NCBI RefSeq assembly: GCF_035918395.1
Contig: NZ_CP142362.1
Coordinates: forward strand, 5,032,829 to 5,096,828
Reading direction: 5' to 3'
From: Mycolicibacterium sp. ND9-15
GTDB lineage: Bacteria; Actinomycetota; Actinomycetes; Mycobacteriales; Mycobacteriaceae
Length of the DNA stretch: 64,000 nucleotides
The notes below the pieces were generated by a model. The model saw nothing but the letters and a program-made list of their open reading frames with translations, was not told the DNA's origin and made no database searches. Shown here piece by piece: positions 1 to 7,783 of the stretch. A program made the position numbers and the translations under genes. Positions within the stretch are counted from its first letter, which is position 1; the number at the start of each line of letters is the position of its first letter.

Positions 1-1
1 G

Positions 2-877
2 CGCCGGCTGGGGATCGAGCCGGCCGAGGAGTTGCGGTCGGCTCGCTCGCCCCAGGAGTTGGTGTCGCTGGTACGCAGTTCGGCCCGCAGCGGCGCGCTG
101 GACCCCATCACCGCGGTGCTGGTGGACAGGTCACTGCGGTTCGGCGACCGCTCCGCAGAGGAACTCATGACGCCTCGGCAGAAGATCGAGTCGCTCGACG
201 CCGACGAGACCGTCGCCGACCTGGTGAACGCCGCGATCAGGACAGGATATTCGCGGTTTCCGATCATCCGGGGCGACCTCGACGAGACGATCGGGATCGC
301 GCACGTCAAGCAGGTCTTCGAGGTGCCGGCCGGTGAACGCGGCGCCACCCGCCTCGCCTCCGTGGCGCTCCCGGTCGCGAAAGTGCCCTCGACGCTCGAC
401 GGAGACGCGGTGATGACACAGATTCGCGCCAACGGGCTGCAGACCGCGCTGGTGGTGGACGAATACGGCGGGACCGCGGGCATGGTCACGGTGGAGGACC
501 TCATCGAGGAGATCGTCGGCGACGTCCGCGACGAACACGACGACGAGGCGCCCGATGTCGTGCCCGCGGGCCGTGGCTGGCAGATATCCGGCCTGCTGCG
601 CATCGACGAGGTCGCGGGCGCCACCTCGTTCCGTGCCCCCGAGGGCGACTACGAGACGATCGGCGGCCTGGTGCTCGAGAAGCTGGGCCACATCCCCGAG
701 CAGGGCGAATCGATCGAACTCGAGGCCTTCGGCCCCGAGGGCGCGCTCGACGAAGACCCGAACCGCTGGCTGGCCACCGTCGTGCGCATGGACGGGCGCC
801 GCATCGACCTGCTCGAGCTGACCGAACTGGGCCGACGCGGCGACGGCCCGGTGGACGGGAGCCGGGTCGATGGGTGA
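2..877 (+). CDS. CNNM/HlyC-type CBS-domain membrane protein, C-terminal part (cut by window edge)
   Basis: The frame is open from the first bases, so the start and the N-terminal DUF21 membrane domain lie outside the window. What remains has a paired CBS domain (about residues 40-165 of the 291 visible; motif ELMTPR then RFPI and VVDEYGGTAGMVT) and a CorC/HlyC C-terminal domain (about 190-265). The family is linked to Mg2+/Co2+ or other divalent-cation transport and membrane homeostasis; older annotations call it hemolysin. It is the likely counterpart of Rv1842c. Its end overlaps the start of the next paralogue by 8 bp, so the two are probably one operon and may act together. Confidence 0.88.
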   Translation, partial: RRLGIEPAEELRSARSPQELVSLVRSSARSGALDPITAVLVDRSLRFGDRSAEELMTPRQKIESLDADETVADLVNAAIRTGYSRFPIIRGDLDETIGIAHVKQVFEVPAGERGATRLASVALPVAKVPSTLDGDAVMTQIRANGLQTALVVDEYGGTAGMVTVEDLIEEIVGDVRDEHDDEAPDVVPAGRGWQISGLLRIDEVAGATSFRAPEGDYETIGGLVLEKLGHIPEQGESIELEAFGPEGALDEDPNRWLATVVRMDGRRIDLLELTELGRRGDGPVDGSRVDG

Positions 878-1922
878 CTTCCTGGGCGTGCTGCTGACGG
901 TGTTGCTGCTGGCCGTCAACGCGTTCTTCGTCGCCTCGGAGTTCGCGTTGATCTCCGCGCGCCGCGATCGGCTGGAAGCGCTGGCCGAACAGGGCAAGAA
1001 GAGCGCCGTCACGGTGATCCGCGCCGGTGAGCGCCTGTCGCTGATGCTCGCGGGCGCACAGTTGGGAATCACGATCTGCTCGATCCTGCTCGGCCGGGTC
1101 GGGGAACCCGCCGTCGCGCATCTGTTGGAGAAGCCGTTCGATGCCGTCGGTGTGCCCGATGCGGTGCTGCACACGGTGTCGTTCGTCGTTGCGTTGGGCA
1201 TCGTGGTCGTGCTGCATGTGTTGCTCGGCGAGATGGTGCCGAAGAACATCGCGATCGCCGGACCGGAGTCGGCCGCGATGCTGCTGATACCGGTGTACCT
1301 GGTGTGGATTCGCGTGGCCCGACCGCTGATCGCGTTCTACAACTGGTGTGCGAACGTCACGCTGCGGGCGTTCCGGGTGGAGCCGAAGGACGAGCTGGAC
1401 GTCACGGTGTCCACGGTCGAGCTGTCGGAGATGATCGCCGAGTCGCTGTCGGAGGGGTTGCTCGATCCCGAGGAGCACGGCAGGCTCACCCGCGCCCTGC
1501 AGATCCGCGACCGCGCGGTCAAGGACGTCGCGTTCCCGCTACGCGACATCAGGACGGTGTCGGTGGCGCGCGAAGGGGCTGGACCCACCGTCGGCGCCGT
1601 TCAACACGCGCTGGCGGAGACCGGCTACTCACGGTTCCCGATCACCGACGCCTCCGGCACTTATCTGGGCTACCTGCACATCAAGGACGTGCTGGCCTTC
1701 GTTGACGACCCCGGCGCGGTGCTCGACTTCTCGATGGTGCGTCCGCTGCCGCTGGTGCCCGCGTCGCTGCCGCTGCCCGACGCGTTGTCGCGGCTGCGGC
1801 GCAGCAACAGCCACCTCGCCCTGGTCACCGCCCCCGACGGCAGCGTCGAGGCGATGGTCGCGCTCGAGGACCTCGTCGAGGACCTGGTGGGCACCGTGCG
1901 CGACGGGACGCACCGTGTCTGA
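870..1922 (+). CDS. CNNM/HlyC-type membrane protein with DUF21 and CBS domains
   Basis: 350 aa, complete. The N-terminal DUF21 domain holds hydrophobic helices (about residues 1-25, 60-85, 95-120, 130-155) with the family sequence FFVASEFALISARRDRLE and LGEMVPKNIAI. A CBS pair follows (about 205-340, with GYSRFPI and MVALEDLVEDLVG). Unlike the preceding gene it ends soon after the CBS pair and lacks the C-terminal CorC domain. This matches the M. tuberculosis pair Rv1842c/Rv1841c. The start is chosen because it overlaps the stop of the upstream gene by 8 bp. A role in divalent-cation homeostasis comes from the family, not from the sequence itself. Confidence 0.9.
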   Translation: MGDFLGVLLTVLLLAVNAFFVASEFALISARRDRLEALAEQGKKSAVTVIRAGERLSLMLAGAQLGITICSILLGRVGEPAVAHLLEKPFDAVGVPDAVLHTVSFVVALGIVVVLHVLLGEMVPKNIAIAGPESAAMLLIPVYLVWIRVARPLIAFYNWCANVTLRAFRVEPKDELDVTVSTVELSEMIAESLSEGLLDPEEHGRLTRALQIRDRAVKDVAFPLRDIRTVSVAREGAGPTVGAVQHALAETGYSRFPITDASGTYLGYLHIKDVLAFVDDPGAVLDFSMVRPLPLVPASLPLPDALSRLRRSNSHLALVTAPDGSVEAMVALEDLVEDLVGTVRDGTHRV

Positions 1923-2859
1923 TGTCGCGCTCCGCGCTCCGGTGGCTGACTTAGTTCTCGACGAGCGCGACTGGACCACGCGCGAGCGGGCACATCACCG
2001 GCGGGTCGATGAGTTCTGTGCACCGCACCGTCGCCGCGCGCGGGTCGGCGAACCGCATCCAGTGTGGGACTTCCTGTTCACCTACTACAGCCTGCGGCCT
2101 CGACAGTTGCGGGTGTGGCATCCCGGCTTCGGCGTCACGCTGGGCGGCGCGGCCGCGCGGCGCCACCTGACCCGGACCGGCTACGCGTCCGATCACGACG
2201 GTGTGGCGGTGAGCCGCGAATACCTGTCGGCGCGCGTCGACACCGTCCGGTTCATCGGCCGCCTGCTACGGGCCACGGCGGCGCGTCCGGCCCGGTTGAA
2301 CTGTTTCGGGCTGCACGAGTGGGCGATGGTGTACCGCGCGCCGACGGTCCGCCACGACCGGGTGCCGCTGCGCCTGGGTGCCGCCGGGACCGACGCGGTC
2401 GTCGACTCGATGCCGTTGCGGTGCAGCCACTTCGACGCGTTCCGGTTCTTCACCGAGCCGGCCGCCCGGCGCAACGCCGAACAGCTCACCCGACAGGGGC
2501 AGGCCGCCTTTGAGCAGCCGGGCTGCCTGCACGCCGGCATGGATCTGTACAAGTGGGCGTTCAAGCTGGGCCCGCTGGTGAATTCGGAGTTGGTGATGGA
2601 CTGCCTGAACGTGGCCGCCGATGCCCGCGAACTGGACATGCGCGCCAGCCCCTATGATCTCCGCGAATACGGATTCGAGCCGATCGCGATCGAGACACCG
2701 GCCGGTCGAGCCGAATACGTCCGGATCCAGCAGACCGTCACTGATCGGGCGGCCCCGCTGCGCGCGGCCCTTGTCGATCGGTGCGACCGGCTACTGGCAG
2801 CGGCGGGCCACGAAGCGGCCACCGCGGCGGTGGTCAATAGCCGGGTTACCGATGGGTAA
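1915..2859 (+). CDS. Conserved actinobacterial protein, annotated in relatives as 3-methyladenine DNA glycosylase
   Basis: About 314 aa, taken from the GTG at 1915, which overlaps the preceding stop by 8 bp; the frame is open further upstream but that part lies on top of the CBS gene and reads as Arg/Ser-rich noise. The protein has conserved aromatic stretches (VWDFLFTYYSLRPRQLRVWH, LNCFGLHEWAMVYR, CLHAGMDLYKWAFKLGPL). I recall homologues next to glcB in mycobacteria being labelled 3-methyladenine DNA glycosylase, but I see no helix-hairpin-helix motif that would prove it. No signal peptide or membrane segment. Function should be treated as uncertain. Confidence 0.75.
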   Translation: MSDVALRAPVADLVLDERDWTTRERAHHRRVDEFCAPHRRRARVGEPHPVWDFLFTYYSLRPRQLRVWHPGFGVTLGGAAARRHLTRTGYASDHDGVAVSREYLSARVDTVRFIGRLLRATAARPARLNCFGLHEWAMVYRAPTVRHDRVPLRLGAAGTDAVVDSMPLRCSHFDAFRFFTEPAARRNAEQLTRQGQAAFEQPGCLHAGMDLYKWAFKLGPLVNSELVMDCLNVAADARELDMRASPYDLREYGFEPIAIETPAGRAEYVRIQQTVTDRAAPLRAALVDRCDRLLAAAGHEAATAAVVNSRVTDG

Positions 2860-2886
2860 GCTGGGGCGACAGTTCGAGGAGGAATG

Positions 2887-5124
2887 ATGACCGATCGCGT
2901 GACGGTGGGAAACCTGCGCGTGGCCCGGGTGTTGTACGACTTCGTCAACAACGAGGCGCTGCCCGGCACCGACATCGACCCCGACACCTTCTGGTCCGGA
3001 GTGGACAAGGTCGTCGCCGACCTGACGCCCAAGAACGAAGATCTGCTGGCCAGGCGGGATGACCTGCAGGCCCGTATCGACAAGTGGCACCGGCAGCGGG
3101 TGATCGAACCGCTCGACCACGACGCGTACAAGGCGTTCCTCACCGAGATCGGCTACCTGTTGCCCGAACCCGGCGACTTCACGATCACCACCGCGGGAGT
3201 CGACGACGAGATCACCACCACTGCCGGCCCCCAACTCGTGGTGCCCATCCTCAACGCCCGCTTCGCGCTCAACGCGGCCAACGCCCGCTGGGGTTCGCTC
3301 TACGACGCGCTCTACGGCACCGACGTGATATCCGAAGACGACGGCGCCGAGAAGGGTGGCAGCTACAACCGGGTGCGCGGCGACAAGGTCATCGCCTATG
3401 CCCGTCGCTTCCTCGACGGCGCCGCGCCATTGGCGTCCGGCAGTTGGAGTGAGGCGACCGGGCTCCAGATCGAGGACGGTCAACTGCTGATCACGCTCGG
3501 CGACGGGCAGGCTGAGGGTGCTGACTCCGCACGCGAGCGCTCGTCGGTCGGGCTCGCAAAGCCCGAACAGTTCGTCGGCTACACCGGCGAGCTCGGCGCC
3601 CCGCGCTGGTCGGTGCTGCTGCGCAACAACGGCTTACACATCGAGATTCTTGTCGACCCGGAGTCGCCCGTCGGCGCGACCGACGCCGCGGGAATCAAGG
3701 ACGTCGTGCTGGAGTCCGCGGTCACCACGATCATGGACTTCGAGGATTCGGTCGCCGCAGTGGACGCCGACGACAAGGTGCTCGGTTACCGGAATTGGCT
3801 CGGCCTCAACCGGGGTGACCTCACCGAAGAGGTGACCAAGGGCGGCGAGACCTTCACCCGCCGACTCAACGAGGACCGCACCTACACCACGCCGGACGGC
3901 GGTGAGTTGACGTTGCCGGGCCGCAGCCTGATGTTCGTGCGCGACGTCGGGCACCTGATGACCAACGACGCGATCGTCTTCAACGACAACGGGGCCGACG
4001 GCAAAGAGGTGTTCGAGGGCATTCAGGATGCGTTGTTCACCAGCCTGATCGCGATCCACGGACTGAAGTCCGGCGACGGGAACGGGCCGCTGGTCAACAG
4101 CCGGACCGGCTCGATCTACATCGTCAAGCCGAAGATGCACGGCCCCGACGAGGTGGCCTACACCGTCGAGTTGTTCGGCCGGGTCGAAGATGTGCTCGGA
4201 TTGCCCGCCAACACCCTCAAGATCGGCATCATGGACGAGGAGCGGCGCACCACGGTCAACCTCAAGGCGTGCATCAAGGCGGCCAAAGACCGGGTGGTGT
4301 TCATCAACACCGGCTTCCTCGACCGCACCGGCGACGAGATCCACACCTCGATGGAGGCGGGCCCGATGATCCGCAAGGGCGCGATGAAGAGCACCCAGTG
4401 GATCCAGGCCTACGAGGACCAGAACGTCGACATCGGTCTGGCCACCGGTTTCTCCGGCAAGGCCCAGATCGGCAAGGGCATGTGGGCGATGACCGACCTG
4501 ATGGCCGACATGGTCGACCAGAAGATCGGTCAGCCCAAGGCGGGCGCCACCACCGCGTGGGTGCCGTCGCCGACGGCGGCCACGCTGCACGCCATGCACT
4601 ACCACGAGGTCGACGTCTACGCGGTGCACAAGGAGCTCGAGGGCAAGAAGCGCACCAGCGTCGAGCAGTTGTTGGCCGTGCCGCTGGCCAAGGAGCTGGC
4701 GTGGGCGCCGGAGGAGATCCGCGAGGAGGTCGACAACAACTGCCAGTCGATCCTCGGCTACGTGGTGCGATGGATCGACGCCGGCGTCGGCTGTTCGAAG
4801 GTGCCCGACATCCACAACATCGCGTTGATGGAAGACCGTGCCACGCTACGTATTTCGAGCCAGCTGCTGGCGAACTGGCTGCGCCACGGCGTGATCACGC
4901 CCGACGACGTGGTGGCCAGCCTGAAGCGGATGGCGGCCGTCGTCGACAAGCAGAACGAGCAGGATCCCGAATTCAAGCCGATGGCAACGGATCCGGACCA
5001 CAACATCGCGTTTCAAGCCGCGCAGGAGTTGATCCTGTCGGGCACCGAGCAAACGAATGGCTACACCGAACCGATCCTGCACCGCCGCCGCCGCGAATAT
5101 AAGGCCGCAAACAGCGGTGCGTGA
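2887..5124 (+). CDS. glcB: Malate synthase G
   Basis: 745 aa. Condenses glyoxylate with acetyl-CoA to malate in the glyoxylate shunt, allowing growth on acetate and fatty acids. Nearly colinear with M. tuberculosis GlcB (Rv1837c) from MTDRVTVGNLR to the C-terminal TEPILHRRRRE. Visible catalytic and metal sites include the arginine in RSLMFVRDVGHL, the glutamate in KIGIMDEERRTT, the aspartate in GFLDRTGDEIHT and the catalytic-base aspartate region LMEDRATLRISS. Two adjacent ATGs exist (2884, 2887); the second is chosen because GAGGAGG at 2876-2882 leaves almost no space to the first. A short acidic insertion (about residues 205-225) relative to the M. tuberculosis protein is the only difference I noticed. 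Likely followed by the VWA gene 36 bp downstream. Confidence 0.97.
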   Translation: MTDRVTVGNLRVARVLYDFVNNEALPGTDIDPDTFWSGVDKVVADLTPKNEDLLARRDDLQARIDKWHRQRVIEPLDHDAYKAFLTEIGYLLPEPGDFTITTAGVDDEITTTAGPQLVVPILNARFALNAANARWGSLYDALYGTDVISEDDGAEKGGSYNRVRGDKVIAYARRFLDGAAPLASGSWSEATGLQIEDGQLLITLGDGQAEGADSARERSSVGLAKPEQFVGYTGELGAPRWSVLLRNNGLHIEILVDPESPVGATDAAGIKDVVLESAVTTIMDFEDSVAAVDADDKVLGYRNWLGLNRGDLTEEVTKGGETFTRRLNEDRTYTTPDGGELTLPGRSLMFVRDVGHLMTNDAIVFNDNGADGKEVFEGIQDALFTSLIAIHGLKSGDGNGPLVNSRTGSIYIVKPKMHGPDEVAYTVELFGRVEDVLGLPANTLKIGIMDEERRTTVNLKACIKAAKDRVVFINTGFLDRTGDEIHTSMEAGPMIRKGAMKSTQWIQAYEDQNVDIGLATGFSGKAQIGKGMWAMTDLMADMVDQKIGQPKAGATTAWVPSPTAATLHAMHYHEVDVYAVHKELEGKKRTSVEQLLAVPLAKELAWAPEEIREEVDNNCQSILGYVVRWIDAGVGCSKVPDIHNIALMEDRATLRISSQLLANWLRHGVITPDDVVASLKRMAAVVDKQNEQDPEFKPMATDPDHNIAFQAAQELILSGTEQTNGYTEPILHRRRREYKAANSGA

Positions 5125-5160
5125 TCCGGTGACCGGTCGACGTCGCAAGTAAGGGCGGAA

Positions 5161-7161
5161 GTGGGCAGGCACAGGAAACCGGATCCCGAAGACTCGGCAG
5201 GCCGGGAAGTCGGGGAACAGCGGACCGAACGCTTCGGCCACCTCGGCGACCATCCGGAAACCAAGGGCGCCGGCTTTGACCGTCCTGACTACGAGGACCG
5301 TCCTGACTACGAGGACCGTCCTGACTACTCGGACCACTCGGAGCGCGAACCCGAGTTCCAGTCCGACGCCGGATCGGTCCCTCCCCGCTCGGGTCCCCAG
5401 CACAGCGGGGACTGGGAGGGCGGCGAGTGGACCGGCAGCCATCGTGCCGTGACCGCAGGCCGGCGCGGTGTCAGCGTTGGAGTCATCGCCGCCCTCGTCG
5501 CGGTCGTCGTCCTCGTCGGCGCCGTCATCCTGTGGCGTTTCTTCGGGGACGCGCTGTCCGACCGCAGCGATCAAGCCGCTGCGCGCTGCGTGGACGGCGA
5601 ACTCGCCGTCGCGGTGGTCGCCGACCCGGCCATCGCCGAGCACATCCAGTCGCTGGCCGGCCGGTACAACGACACCGCCGCCCCGGTCGCCGACCGATGC
5701 GTCAAGATCGGCGTCAAACCAGCCGAATCCGACCAGGTGGTCAACGGGTTCGTCGGAACCTGGCCCGCCGAACTCGGCGATCGGCCGGCCCTGTGGATCC
5801 CGGGTAGTTCGGTGTCCGCCGCCCGGCTCGAGGCCTCCGCGGGTGCGCAGACGACCATCGACAGCCGTTCACTGGTCACCTCGCCCGTGGTGCTGGCCGT
5901 GCGTCCCGAACTGAAAAATGCTCTCGCACAACAGAACTGGTCGACTCTGCCGAACCTGCAGGCCAACCCGACCTCGTTGGAGGAGCTGAACCTTCGCGGC
6001 TGGGGTGCCCTGCGGCTGGCGCTGCCGCTGAGCGGCGACAGCGACGCGTCGTATCTCGCCGCGGAGGCGGTCGCGGCGGCTTCGGCGCCCGCCGGGGCAC
6101 CGGCGAGCGAGGGTACCCGGGCGGTGAACACGCTGGTGGCGGGTCAACCGAAGCTGGCCGACAAGAAGACATCGACCGCGTTGGACGCGCTGGTCAAAGC
6201 GTCGGATCCGGCCGCCGCACCGGTACACGCCGTCGCCATCACCGAACAGCAGCTCTACCAGCGCACTGCCGGTCTAACGGACGGCGCCAAGGTGGTCGCC
6301 TCATGGCTGCCACCGGGTCCGGCGGCCGTCGCCGACTTTCCCACCGTGCTGCTGTCGGGCGACTGGCTGTCGCAGGAACAGAAGAGCGCCGCCAGCGAGT
6401 TCGCTCGTTTCATGCGTAAGCCCGAGCAGCTCGCCGAGCTGGCCGAGGCCGGTTTCCGCACGGAGGGCGGTACGCCGCCGGAGAGCGACGTCGTCGACTT
6501 CGGGCCCGTGCCGGCTCCGTTATCGGTCGGCGACAACGACCTGAGGGCGATGCTGGCCAATGCGCTGACGACCCCGGCGGCCAACCCGGCGGTGACGATC
6601 ATGCTCGACCAGTCGATGCCGGCCGACGAGGGCGGTCGGTCCCGGCTCGAGAACGTGGTGGTCGCGCTCAACGCCCGGCTGCAGGTCTTGCCGGCGTCGT
6701 CGGCGGTGGGGCTGTGGACGTTCGATGGCACGGCGGGCCGCTCAGAGGTCAGCACCGGCCCGCTGAGCGACCAGCTCAACGGGCAACCGCGGTCGGCGGC
6801 GCTGACGTCGGCGCTGGACGGACAGTCCGCGTCCGGCGGCGGTGCGGTGTCGTTCACCACGCTGCGGCTGGTATACACCGAGGCGATGGCCAATTACCGT
6901 GACAGCCAGCAGAATTCGATCCTGGTGATCACCACCGGCCCGCACACCGACCAGAGCCTGGATGGCGAGGGGCTGCAGCAGTACATCCGCGGTGCGTTCG
7001 ACGAGGCCAACCCGGTGGCCGTCAACGTCATCGATTTCGGCGCCGATTCCGACCGGGCGACCTGGGAGGCCGTCGCGGAGATCAGCGGCGGCAGCTACCA
7101 GAACCTGGAAAGCTCGGATTCCCCCGAGTTGAACTCGGCGCTCGCGACGCTGTTGCGGTAA
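5161..7161 (+). CDS. Membrane-anchored protein with solute-binding-like and VWA domains
   Basis: 666 aa. Order: charged, disordered cytoplasmic N-terminus (1-100) containing three exact or near-exact RPDYED units (residues 41-58, from an 18-bp DNA repeat at 5281-5334); one membrane helix (about 104-125); then an extracytoplasmic part with a periplasmic-binding-protein-like fold region (about 140-450, ELAVAVVADPAIAEHI) and a von Willebrand A domain (about 480-660, starting VTIMLDQSMPAD). The MIDAS motif is degenerate: DQSMP replaces the usual DxSxS. It corresponds to Rv1836c, which also lies downstream of glcB. Start GTG has AAGGGCGGA upstream. Probably an envelope-associated adhesion or assembly factor; no enzymatic role is visible. 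Confidence 0.88.
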   Translation: MGRHRKPDPEDSAGREVGEQRTERFGHLGDHPETKGAGFDRPDYEDRPDYEDRPDYSDHSEREPEFQSDAGSVPPRSGPQHSGDWEGGEWTGSHRAVTAGRRGVSVGVIAALVAVVVLVGAVILWRFFGDALSDRSDQAAARCVDGELAVAVVADPAIAEHIQSLAGRYNDTAAPVADRCVKIGVKPAESDQVVNGFVGTWPAELGDRPALWIPGSSVSAARLEASAGAQTTIDSRSLVTSPVVLAVRPELKNALAQQNWSTLPNLQANPTSLEELNLRGWGALRLALPLSGDSDASYLAAEAVAAASAPAGAPASEGTRAVNTLVAGQPKLADKKTSTALDALVKASDPAAAPVHAVAITEQQLYQRTAGLTDGAKVVASWLPPGPAAVADFPTVLLSGDWLSQEQKSAASEFARFMRKPEQLAELAEAGFRTEGGTPPESDVVDFGPVPAPLSVGDNDLRAMLANALTTPAANPAVTIMLDQSMPADEGGRSRLENVVVALNARLQVLPASSAVGLWTFDGTAGRSEVSTGPLSDQLNGQPRSAALTSALDGQSASGGGAVSFTTLRLVYTEAMANYRDSQQNSILVITTGPHTDQSLDGEGLQQYIRGAFDEANPVAVNVIDFGADSDRATWEAVAEISGGSYQNLESSDSPELNSALATLLR

Positions 7162-7168
7162 CACGACA

Positions 7169-7669
7169 TTACTGTCTTTCGAGGATGAACGCCTCGATTC
7201 GCCGGTCGCCGGCCCACTGCTCTTCCTTGGCGAGTCCGGGATAGAGTCCGACGCCGTTCGCCCAGATCTCGTCGCGCTCACCGGGTGTGGCGAGCCGGGC
7301 GGCGGCATCCCAGGTGTCGCCGTCGAGCGTGACCCCCGCCACCGGGTTGGCCTTAAGGTTGTAGTACCAGCCCGGGTGTTTCGCGTCGCCGTAGTTCGCG
7401 GCGACGATCGCCACGCCGTCGGGGTGCGGGATACCCAGAAGCGCTACCGTTCGTGGCTTTCCGGACTTGGCGCCGGTGGTGGTGAGGACGACGGTCGGCA
7501 GCCCGGCGGCGAGCCCCGCGAAGCTGTACTTTCCCCCGCTGAGCCGACTGACAAGCCGGTCGAGGTGATGCGCCGTTGGCCGGAACACCACCCGTCCCGC
7601 CTTCGTGCCGGCCAGCGCCCGCATCGCGCGATGAAAGGCGCTCGCGTCGTCGAAAGACCGGGTCGGCAT
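7169..7669 (-). CDS. Deazaflavin (F420)-dependent nitroreductase family protein, DDN-like
   Basis: 166 aa, the usual length for the DDN/FDOR-B family of split-barrel proteins that use reduced coenzyme F420. Family signatures are VVLTTTGAKSGKPRTVALLG (residues about 65-84), ANYGDAKHPGWYYNLKANP, and the C-terminal YPGLAKEEQWAGDRRI. Such enzymes reduce quinones, nitro compounds and other oxidised substrates and help against oxidative stress. It converges on the VWA gene with a 7-bp gap, and lies downstream of gcvP on the same strand, separated by a 61-nt inverted-repeat element. The specific substrate cannot be deduced. Confidence 0.9.
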   Translation of the reverse strand: MPTRSFDDASAFHRAMRALAGTKAGRVVFRPTAHHLDRLVSRLSGGKYSFAGLAAGLPTVVLTTTGAKSGKPRTVALLGIPHPDGVAIVAANYGDAKHPGWYYNLKANPVAGVTLDGDTWDAAARLATPGERDEIWANGVGLYPGLAKEEQWAGDRRIEAFILERQ

Positions 7670-7714
7670 GGCGTAATTGTCACCCGACCGGTCCCCCGCT
7701 GATGGGGTTTCCGA

Positions 7715-7775
7715 GCGCCGAGTGGTTGTTGACGCCTCATCTCGGCGTTCGTGTACACAACCGCACGCTCGGCGC
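7715..7775. repeat. 61-nt intergenic inverted-repeat element (copy C, most diverged)
   Basis: Arms GCGCCGAG (7715-7722) and CTCGGCGC (7768-7775) are complementary, continued by GGTTGT/ACAACC (7724-7729 with 7757-7762), with an inner ACGCC/GGCGT stem. It fills most of the gap between gcvP and the nitroreductase. Read on the minus strand it contains CGAGCGTGCG and ACGCCG, shared with two other hairpins in this window (19373-19433 and 40947-41007). Probably an intergenic repeat that may also serve as a transcriptional or mRNA-stability structure. Confidence 0.55.
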
Positions 7776-7783
7776 AGAACGGC

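Noticed and set aside
131..1249. Long minus-strand frame antisense to the CNNM genes
   Set aside because: Typical shadow frame of high-GC coding DNA; peptide has no family resemblance and the plus-strand genes are clear.
3634..4815. 393-codon antisense frame in glcB
   Set aside because: Shadow frame; glcB is unmistakable on the plus strand.
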